5,497 nucleotides of DNA from Candidatus Krumholzibacteriota bacterium (GTDB taxonomy: Bacteria > Krumholzibacteriota > Krumholzibacteriia > Krumholzibacteriales > Krumholzibacteriaceae): positions 1 to 5,497 of the forward strand of contig DAOVNN010000201.1 in the NCBI GenBank assembly GCA_030630165.1, read 5' to 3'. The notes beneath the pieces were generated by a model. It was not told the origin of the DNA, searched no databases, and saw nothing but the letters and a program-made list of their open reading frames with translations. This document shows positions 1-5,497 of the stretch, piece after piece. The stretch's first letter is position 1, and the number at the start of each line of letters is the position of its first letter. The position numbers and the translations under genes were made by a program.

Positions 1-857
<857 letters not shown>

Positions 858-877
858 GGAGATTTCCTTTCACGGGG

Positions 878-907
878 ACTGTACAACGCAGGCGGATTGT
901 CCGTCAA
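878..907 (-). promoter_or_regulatory. Candidate sigma70-type promoter for the ABC ATPase gene
   Basis: On the minus strand a TTGACG -35 box (902-907) is followed after 18 bp by TACAGT (878-883), a partial match to TATAAT. Transcription would start about 15 nt before the Shine-Dalgarno GAAAGGA, giving a short leader. The position fits the only gene that reads leftward here. This is motif matching by eye, and promoter consensus in this lineage is unknown. Confidence 0.4.
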
Positions 908-921
908 GCGTATAGGAATTG

Positions 922-950
922 TTGCCGCACCGGTGTCTATCGGGTAAGAT
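922..950 (+). promoter_or_regulatory. Candidate promoter for the debranching-like lipoprotein gene
   Basis: TTGCCG (922-927), a 17-bp spacer and TAAGAT (945-950) form a weak sigma70-like promoter, each box matching 4 of 6 consensus bases. It would leave a leader of only about 14 nt before the ATG at 971, just enough for the AGGGGG ribosome binding site (961-966). The spacer contains the 8-bp palindrome CACCGGTG (928-935), a possible small operator core. Confidence 0.3.
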
Positions 951-970
951 GCCCATGACAAGGGGGTAAG

Positions 971-3226
971 ATGAACAGGATATATACGATCGCCGTTCTG
1001 GCAGTGCTGGTCATGGCTGCCGGGTGCTCCGGCGCAAGGACATGGAGCGCAAAAGAGATGGAAGAGGATGTTACAGGAGAAACGCTCGTAGAGGAACCGC
1101 TCGATGTCCGCGGCAGGTGGGAGATCAGGATCGCGGGCGGCCATTCGAGGGAATATATCACGACCAACAAGGTCGCTACCCATTTCAGCTGCGAGACGAA
1201 CTCCAGGCACAGACGCAGCTATCACGGACTCTATTGCGCGATGCACGAATACCTCGACTCGTGGGATTTTCATAACGGTAAAACACTTCTGAATCCGGAT
1301 GATGTGAAACTCGCAAGGGCATATCCACACACACTATACAGATGGTACGAACTAAACCAGGTCATCGAGGAGATCATGCTCCCCGACGAGGAGAACGGCC
1401 TGGCCGTCAGGTTCGCCGGCATGCTTGGGGACTCCTGTTCCCTGGTTCCCTGGGTGGACATGAGGTTCATCTGGGACGACCCGAAGCCCGACTACAGGAT
1501 CTTCTGGGAGAAGAAGAACAATGTTCTCCTTATATCACGCATGGACGACCCGTTCGAGCCGGGCAGGCCCCGATGGATAGCGATCAAGAGCGATACGGAG
1601 ATGGAGTTTGAGCCGAACGAGAGGTTCGAGGGCAGAAGCTATTCCACCGACATGGCAAGGAAGGCGATGGGAAGGAGTTCGCCATTCTCGCCGGGCAGGT
1701 TCACCTTCAAGCCTCATGCAGGATCGGTCAGGGAGGTCGTCTTTGCCTTCGGGCTCGGCGTGACCGAGGACGAAGCTGTCGAGCAGGCGGAAAGGATCCT
1801 CGAGCAGAGGATCGAGCTGAAGATCGCGAAATTCAACAGGATCGACTGGAAGATCAACGGCAGTCTGCCCGAGCCTCCCGTCAAGGGAATCAGGCCTCCT
1901 GAACCGCGGCCTCCGGTAATCAGGCCGCCAATAACAAGGAATGAAGATATACCGCGGGAGGGACAGCCGCTGAGCCCTCCGGTCCCGCAGGGAGATTATC
2001 TGAGCGTAAAGGCATACTGCTGGGCACGTGCCTCGATGGACAACCTCATCATGAACCAGAGGGGGAGGGGCATCTACGCGGGCTTCCACTGGTTTCCCAA
2101 CTACTGGGGGAGGGACTCGTTCATCTGCCTTCCCGGAGCGTGCCTTACGACCGGGGAGTTCGAGACGGCGAGGGAGATACTTACTTCGTTCATGGCGTAT
2201 CAGCAGACCGATCCCGACAGTGACAGGCTGGGCAGGATGCCCAACATCGTTAATCCCGACAATCTCCAGTACGCCGGCGTTGATGGCACCTGGTGGTTCG
2301 TCCGCGCAGCGTGGAAGTACTACCTCGCGACGAAAGACGAGGCATTTCTCCTCGAGGCATGGCCGAGGATAAAGCTGGCGATCGACGGCGCGCTCGAGAA
2401 GGCGGTCGACCATCGGGGATTCCTCAAGCATGGTGACGGAGAGACATGGATGGACGCCGGCGGGGAACATAATCCTTTCTCGCCGCGCGGCGACAGGGCA
2501 GTCGAACTGCAGGTACTTTTCCATCACGGGCTGGTCGTGGGATCCCAGTGGGCCGAAGCTGTATCGGAAGCGGGAGAGGACACCGGCAGTATTGCCGACA
2601 CATGGATGGCACGCGCCGAGATGCTTGCCCAGTCGTTCAGGAGCAGCTACTGGTGGGAGGACAGGAAATATCTACACGACCATCTCAACACTGATGGTTC
2701 AGCAGATACACAGATAAGGCCCAACGCTCTGCTTGCCCTCTGGGTCTACCTCGACACCCTCAAGATGCTCGACCTGATGGACTCTTTCCGGCTCGGCGAG
2801 ATGCCCGAGTTTGCCGAGCTCGTCACCTGGCTTCAGTTCAGGGAGATCGTCTCGACGGCGATGGAGACTGTTATACTTCCGCACGGCGTGACCTCGCTCG
2901 ACCCGGCAGATCCCGATTTCAAATCGCTCCACCTCGATCTGGACAACTACTACTACGACGCCGCATATCACAACGGCGATGTATGGGTATGGCTGGCGGG
3001 CCCCGCGATCTCATGCATGGTCGCGGCCGGCGAAAAGCAGGCGGCGCGCGAGCTCTTCGCCCCGATGATCACAGAGATCCTCGAGGAGGGATGCACCGGT
3101 TCCCTGAGGGAGATAAGGGACGGGCGCTTCATTCCGGGCAAGGAGGAGTTCGGCGGGGCGGCGAGTCAGGCTTGGTCGCTGGCCGAGTTCATCAGGGTGG
3201 CGATAGAAGAGCTCGGGCTGGAATAG
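971..3226 (+). CDS. Predicted lipoprotein glycogen-debranching-enzyme-like amylo-alpha-1,6-glucosidase (GH133-like)
   Basis: Predicted envelope-anchored glycoside hydrolase that would cleave alpha-1,6 branches in alpha-glucan-like oligosaccharides. The protein opens with a lipoprotein signal: MNR, a hydrophobic stretch 4-17 and lipobox MAAGC with Cys19, followed by Ser20. Residues about 50-290 resemble the bacterial/archaeal debranching-enzyme N-terminal domain, seen in ETNSRHRRSYHGLYCA (75-90), like the family's NTRRYHGLLVA. A proline-rich linker covers about 299-341. Residues about 345-751 match the (alpha/alpha)6 catalytic domain: YWGRDSFICLPG (378-389), GVDGTWWF (436-443), TWMDA (492-496), AYHNGDVWVWLAGP (665-678), GSLREIRDG (710-718) and FGGAASQAWSLAEFIRV (727-743). 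The acidic residues in TWMDA and EIRDG are the likely catalytic candidates. The ATG at 971 has AGGGGG at 961-966. The gene is divergent from a sugar ABC ATPase, which supports a role in sugar use. Most relatives known to me are cytoplasmic, so export is the odd feature. The exact bond and substrate are inferred. Confidence 0.85.
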   Translation: MNRIYTIAVLAVLVMAAGCSGARTWSAKEMEEDVTGETLVEEPLDVRGRWEIRIAGGHSREYITTNKVATHFSCETNSRHRRSYHGLYCAMHEYLDSWDFHNGKTLLNPDDVKLARAYPHTLYRWYELNQVIEEIMLPDEENGLAVRFAGMLGDSCSLVPWVDMRFIWDDPKPDYRIFWEKKNNVLLISRMDDPFEPGRPRWIAIKSDTEMEFEPNERFEGRSYSTDMARKAMGRSSPFSPGRFTFKPHAGSVREVVFAFGLGVTEDEAVEQAERILEQRIELKIAKFNRIDWKINGSLPEPPVKGIRPPEPRPPVIRPPITRNEDIPREGQPLSPPVPQGDYLSVKAYCWARASMDNLIMNQRGRGIYAGFHWFPNYWGRDSFICLPGACLTTGEFETAREILTSFMAYQQTDPDSDRLGRMPNIVNPDNLQYAGVDGTWWFVRAAWKYYLATKDEAFLLEAWPRIKLAIDGALEKAVDHRGFLKHGDGETWMDAGGEHNPFSPRGDRAVELQVLFHHGLVVGSQWAEAVSEAGEDTGSIADTWMARAEMLAQSFRSSYWWEDRKYLHDHLNTDGSADTQIRPNALLALWVYLDTLKMLDLMDSFRLGEMPEFAELVTWLQFREIVSTAMETVILPHGVTSLDPADPDFKSLHLDLDNYYYDAAYHNGDVWVWLAGPAISCMVAAGEKQAARELFAPMITEILEEGCTGSLREIRDGRFIPGKEEFGGAASQAWSLAEFIRVAIEELGLE
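1865..1993 (+). other. Proline-rich interdomain linker segment within the debranching-like protein
   Basis: Codons for residues 299-341 encode a stretch with six Pro-Pro pairs, including IRPPEPRPPVIRPP (307-320), between the N-terminal domain and the catalytic barrel. At DNA level AATCAGGCCKCC recurs at 1888-1899 and 1918-1929, exactly 30 bp (10 codons) apart and in frame, which suggests growth by local duplication. The segment is probably a flexible or extended spacer. Confidence 0.75.
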
Positions 3227-3299
3227 ATCCTGATCGTGACCAGCCTGCATTCCCTTCAAATGACTGGAACACGCCACTCCTGATGTACTAACTTGTTGT

Positions 3300-4376
3300 A
3301 TGATGAATCACGCCGATAAGAATAGGGTGCTGGTCGCGATGAGCGGGGGAGTCGATTCCTCCGTCGCTGCTATCCTGCTGCAGCGTGACGGGTACGATGT
3401 CTCCGGCATCACAATGTGCATCTCCGCCGAGTCGGCGGGAGGCGGGAAGAAATGCTGCAGCCCCGAGGATATCACCGACGCGCGGAAGGTCTGCAGGGAC
3501 CTCGGGATCGAGCATCACGTTCTCTCGATGAGCGGCGAGATGGAGAAACAGGTCATCGGGCCTTTTGTCGATGAATACCTGAAGGGGAGGACGCCCAATC
3601 CGTGCATCCTCTGCAACGAGCACATCAAGTTCAGGGCGCTCGTCGACAGCCTCGCTGCGTCGGGGATGGACCTCCTTGCCACCGGACATTACGCGAAGAT
3701 CGCCTATGAGGGAGGAGTGCCTGCTCTGGCAAGACCGAATGACCGGACCAAGGATCAGACATATTTCCTCTACTCGGTCGACAGGGCGAGGCTGGGCAAG
3801 GTGCTCTTTCCCCTGGGAGATCTCACGAAGGACGAGGTGAGGAAGATCGCGGCGGAGGCCGGGCTCAAGGTTTCGGAGAAGTCGGAGAGCCAGGATGTAT
3901 GTTTCTGGCCCGAAGGGGGTGGCGCTGCCTTCTTCGAGAGTCGGGGGATCGAGCCGGTGCCTGGTGACATCGTTTCAGTCAGCGGTGAGATCCTTGGCAG
4001 GCACGAAGGCATATTCAACTACACGATCGGACAACGGCGAGGCCTCGGCATCAGCGCACCGGCCCCACTGTATGTTATCTCTATCGATCCGGAGACCAAC
4101 ACCGTCGTCGCAGGAGAAGAGAGGCATCTCTTCTCCGACAGGCTGACGGCGAAGCCGGTCAATTTCCTTCCCGGCGAGACGGGAGGCAGGGCGGACGGCA
4201 AGATCCGGTACGCCCATGGTCCCGAATCGTGCGAGTTCAGTTTATCAGGCGATGTCCTCGAGGTCCGATTTGACGAACCTCAGAAATCGGTGACCCCCGG
4301 CCAGTCGGTCGTCCTCTACCGCGACGATGTCGTCATCGGCGGCGGTATTATCGACAACGCTTCCCTGACAGAATAA
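3300..4376 (+). CDS. mnmA: tRNA-specific 2-thiouridylase MnmA (TrmU)
   Basis: Cytoplasmic enzyme that adenylates C2 of the wobble uridine (U34) in tRNA-Lys, tRNA-Glu and tRNA-Gln and replaces the oxygen with sulfur relayed from a cysteine desulfurase. At 358 residues it is full length. Visible motifs: PP-loop SGGVDSS at 15-21, TGHYAK at 128-133, KDQTYFLY at 151-158, SQDVCF at 197-202 and FNYTIGQRRGLGI at 239-251, followed by the beta-barrel C-terminal region. The catalytic cysteines are Cys105 (in NPCILCN) and Cys201, equivalent to E. coli Cys102 and Cys199. The position of E. coli Asp99 is Cys102 here, giving a CxxC + C set. The start is ATG 3300 or the adjacent ATG 3303; neither has a clear Shine-Dalgarno. 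It follows the lipoprotein gene after 73 bp with no obvious functional link, and is probably a housekeeping gene. No cysteine desulfurase gene is in view. Confidence 0.97.
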   Translation: MMNHADKNRVLVAMSGGVDSSVAAILLQRDGYDVSGITMCISAESAGGGKKCCSPEDITDARKVCRDLGIEHHVLSMSGEMEKQVIGPFVDEYLKGRTPNPCILCNEHIKFRALVDSLAASGMDLLATGHYAKIAYEGGVPALARPNDRTKDQTYFLYSVDRARLGKVLFPLGDLTKDEVRKIAAEAGLKVSEKSESQDVCFWPEGGGAAFFESRGIEPVPGDIVSVSGEILGRHEGIFNYTIGQRRGLGISAPAPLYVISIDPETNTVVAGEERHLFSDRLTAKPVNFLPGETGGRADGKIRYAHGPESCEFSLSGDVLEVRFDEPQKSVTPGQSVVLYRDDVVIGGGIIDNASLTE

Positions 4377-4435
4377 AAACTTCTTTTTACCCGGAACTTC
4401 CTTACCGCCCGGTCGTATTCCCAATATGAGAAAAA

Positions 4436-4443
4436 ATTAACAT
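4436..4443 (+). promoter_or_regulatory. Possible extra upstream half-site ATTAACAT
   Basis: ATTAACAT lies about 60 bp upstream of the right arm of the dyad and shares TTAACAT with it (4503-4509). It may be an accessory binding site for the BlaI-like repressor. In AT-rich sequence a 7-bp match could be chance. Confidence 0.2.
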
Positions 4444-4458
4444 TTATCATTATTCCTC

Positions 4459-4487
4459 TTGACAGGAGTCAAAAAGTGTTAAATACT
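4459..4487 (+). promoter_or_regulatory. Strong candidate sigma70 promoter for the blaI-like/M56 operon
   Basis: A perfect TTGACA -35 box (4459-4464) is followed after 17 bp by AATACT (4482-4487), a 4-of-6 match to TATAAT. Predicted transcription start is near 4494, giving a leader of about 100 nt if translation starts at 4595. The -10 box is overlapped by the left arm of the dyad at 4477-4508, as expected for a repressed promoter. Confidence 0.6.
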
Positions 4488-4508
4488 TCTCATGTGATAG
4501 ATTTAACA
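4477..4508. promoter_or_regulatory. Candidate operator: 32-bp dyad over -10 and transcription start
   Basis: TGTTAAAT (4477-4484) and ATTTAACA (4501-4508) form a perfect 8-bp inverted repeat separated by 16 bp. The centre is itself palindromic (CATG, 4491-4494), and two further symmetric pairs (4488/4497 and 4489/4496) lie inside, so 12 of 16 positions per half are complementary. The left arm covers the -10 box and the centre falls on the predicted start site. The size suits a dimeric winged-helix repressor, and the gene downstream encodes one, so autoregulation is the natural inference. The half-site differs from the TACA/TGTA type known for BlaI, MecI and CopY. Confidence 0.5.
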
Positions 4509-4546
4509 TGTTGAGTCGATCTACAATTAATTATGCGGAACCGGAA

Positions 4547-4564
4547 CGGTCCGTACCGGGACCG
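4547..4564 (+). other. Leader hairpin, 6-bp GC-rich stem
   Basis: CGGTCC (4547-4552) and GGACCG (4559-4564) form a perfect stem with a 6-nt loop, in the predicted 5'-UTR about 12 nt before the Shine-Dalgarno. No T-run follows, so it is not a typical terminator. It could affect mRNA stability or translation, or serve as another binding site; it could also be chance. Confidence 0.3.
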
Positions 4565-4576
4565 CGCGATGAAACG

Positions 4577-4583
4577 AAGGGAG
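4577..4583 (+). promoter_or_regulatory. Ribosome binding site that decides the BlaI-like start
   Basis: AAGGGAG lies 11 nt before the ATG at 4595. The in-frame upstream ATG at 4508 has no comparable site and would add 29 residues with no family resemblance, so the shorter start is preferred. Confidence 0.6.
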
Positions 4584-4594
4584 CGGACTGTCTC

Positions 4595-4987
4595 ATGAGC
4601 AAGACACCACAACTTGGAGATCTTACCAGGCGGGAAAGGCAGATCATGCAGATCGTCTACCGCCAGGGAAAGGTCAGTGCGGTGGAGGTCATGGAGGCCC
4701 TTCCGGACAAGCCGGTCAACGCCACTGTGCGTACGATGCTCGGCGTTCTGGAGGACAAGGGTTTCCTGAGCCACGAACGGGAAAAGGGACGGTTTATCTA
4801 CTACCCGACAATTCCACTGACAAAAGCGAGAAAGACAGCGCTGTACAATGTCCTCGACACCTTCTACAAGGGGGCCGAGGCGAGCGCCGTCATGTCGATC
4901 CTGAAGGAATCGGAGGGGAAGCTCTCCGAGGAGGAGGCCGCATCGATCATCGAACTGATCGAGAAGTCGAGGAAGGAGGGAAGGTAA
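4595..4987 (+). CDS. BlaI/MecI-family winged-helix transcriptional repressor
   Basis: A 130-residue cytoplasmic DNA-binding repressor, the usual size for the family. Visible parts: N-terminal helix in LTRRERQIMQIVYRQGKVSA (10-29), second helix around VEVMEALPD (30-38), recognition helix VNATVRTMLGVLEDKGF (41-57) with the hallmark TVRTML, wing around HEREKGRFIYYPTI (60-73), and a helical dimerisation tail (about 76-127). Family members repress target genes as dimers and are inactivated when the partner M56 membrane protease is triggered. That partner starts 1 nt after the stop codon, so the two are co-transcribed. The dyad at 4477-4508 suggests autorepression. The start at ATG 4595 is preferred because AAGGGAG precedes it. 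A beta-lactam role cannot be assumed: many BlaI-M56 pairs control other genes, and no beta-lactamase or PBP gene is in the window. Confidence 0.92.
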   Translation: MSKTPQLGDLTRRERQIMQIVYRQGKVSAVEVMEALPDKPVNATVRTMLGVLEDKGFLSHEREKGRFIYYPTIPLTKARKTALYNVLDTFYKGAEASAVMSILKESEGKLSEEEAASIIELIEKSRKEGR

Positions 4988-4988
4988 C

Positions 4989-5497
4989 ATGGAAATCTTC
5001 TTCATGGACCTGATCTCCGGCACTCCGCGGTATGGATTCCTCGAGGTCTTCGCGGGGATTTCTCTCAAGGTCGGTATTGTCTGCGGAATAGCGGGAATAG
5101 CTACTCTTCTCATGCGCGGTCTTTCGGCGTATGCGAGGAAGATGATATGGGTCGCTGCCCTGGCGGGTCTGATACTGATGCCTGTCATGGCGGCGTTTTC
5201 GCCGGTCTGGAACCTTTCGATAATTCCCGGGATAGGAGGGCCTTCGGGCGCCTACTCCTATGAGAATCCCGGATCCGAATCGGGCAAGGAGATGGCGGTC
5301 GGTCCTGTGCAGCCGGACCGCGCGTCGTCTTCCGCTGCCGGAGCGGCATCTGGATTCAATCTGGGAAGCATACACTGGTCCGAGGCCCTGCTTATTGTCT
5401 GGGCTTTCGGGGTGGTTGTGATGACGATATGGTTCCTTTTCACACAGATAGTGATAAGGAGGGTCGAACGCAGCGCCGTCCCCGCGGAAGGCAGACT
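4989..5497 (+). CDS. BlaR1/MecR1-like M56-family membrane peptidase, N-terminal part (cut by window edge)
   Basis: Inner-membrane signal transducer that would proteolytically relieve repression by the BlaI-like protein. The 169 visible residues contain predicted membrane segments at about 22-42, 52-70 and 131-154. The segment with YARKMIWVAALAGLILMPVMAAFSP at 48-72 resembles the opening of M56 proteins. A Gly/Ser/Ala/Pro-rich loop (about 71-130) lies between segments 2 and 3, corresponding to the extracytoplasmic L2 loop of BlaR1. A basic stretch IRRVER (156-161) then leads toward the cytoplasmic protease domain. The HExxH zinc motif and any sensor domain would lie beyond the edge, so catalytic competence is not shown. 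The ATG at 4989 is 1 nt after the upstream stop, with an excellent AAGGAGG site at 4973-4979 inside the end of the repressor gene. The assignment rests on topology plus gene order. Confidence 0.82.
   Translation, partial: MEIFFMDLISGTPRYGFLEVFAGISLKVGIVCGIAGIATLLMRGLSAYARKMIWVAALAGLILMPVMAAFSPVWNLSIIPGIGGPSGAYSYENPGSESGKEMAVGPVQPDRASSSAAGAASGFNLGSIHWSEALLIVWAFGVVVMTIWFLFTQIVIRRVERSAVPAEGR

Larger units (their letters stand above)
4377..4594. other. AT-rich intergenic regulatory region between mnmA and the BlaI-like gene
   Basis: This 218-bp gap is the most AT-rich part of the window and holds no convincing gene. It contains the promoter, dyad, extra half-site and leader hairpin described separately. 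I see no stem followed by a T-run that would serve as a strong mnmA terminator; the T-run at 4384-4388 has no GC-rich hairpin ahead of it. Confidence 0.7.

Noticed and set aside
1535..2527. 330-codon minus-strand open frame
   Set aside because: It is antisense to the middle of the debranching-like gene, is rich in Arg/Pro/Leu as expected for a shadow frame, and shows no domain.
3216..3245. GGCTGG/CCAGCC hairpin spanning the stop of the debranching-like gene, as a terminator
   Set aside because: The loop is 18 nt, the stem begins inside the coding region, and no T-run follows, so it is not a convincing intrinsic terminator.
4374..4388. A/T-run after mnmA as a rho-independent terminator
   Set aside because: No stable GC-rich hairpin directly precedes the T-run.
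4508..4594. Upstream ATG giving a 159-residue BlaI-like protein
   Set aside because: It has no Shine-Dalgarno, lies inside the operator-like dyad, and adds 29 residues unlike the family. The ATG at 4595 gives the usual length.
4490..5188. 232-codon minus-strand open frame
   Set aside because: It runs antisense to the BlaI-like and M56-like genes, both with clear family features and ribosome binding sites.

Overview
The window looks like chromosomal DNA from an uncultured diderm bacterium. The reasons are a GC-rich base composition, frequent AGG arginine codons, sigma70-like promoter candidates, a lipoprotein signal peptide, and bacterial families throughout (MnmA, BlaI/M56, MalK-type ATPase). 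The phylum cannot be fixed from this alone. The general style recalls lineages such as Krumholzibacteriota or other FCB-related groups, but that is only a guess. I see no mobile element, CRISPR array, tRNA or rRNA.

Layout. (1) Positions 1-857, minus strand: a MalK/UgpC/MsmX-type sugar ABC transporter ATPase, cut by the left window edge. (2) Positions 858-970: a 113-bp divergent promoter region. (3) Positions 971-3226, plus strand: a 751-residue predicted lipoprotein with the two-domain architecture of bacterial/archaeal glycogen debranching enzymes (amylo-alpha-1,6-glucosidase, GH133-like), with a proline-rich linker between the domains. (4) Positions 3300-4376, plus strand: mnmA, the tRNA U34 2-thiouridylase, carrying a CxxC + C cysteine set. 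(5) Positions 4377-4594: an AT-rich regulatory region with a strong promoter candidate, a 32-bp dyad that could be an operator, and a 5'-UTR hairpin. (6) Positions 4595-4987: a BlaI/MecI-family repressor. (7) Positions 4989-5497: the start of a BlaR1/MecR1-like M56 membrane peptidase, cut by the right edge.

How the parts may work together. The divergent ATPase and debranching-like lipoprotein suggest an oligosaccharide module: an envelope-anchored hydrolase trims a branched glucan or related sugar, and an ABC importer powered by the ATPase takes up the products. mnmA appears to be an unrelated housekeeping gene. The BlaI-M56 pair is a classic signal-transduction unit in which the membrane protease senses an envelope signal and relieves BlaI repression. 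The operator-like dyad over its own promoter suggests autoregulation. The targets of the switch lie outside the window or are unknown.

The most interesting points are the apparent export of a debranching-enzyme fold that is usually cytoplasmic, the BlaI operator candidate with half-sites unlike the classic TACA/TGTA type, and the extra cysteine in MnmA.
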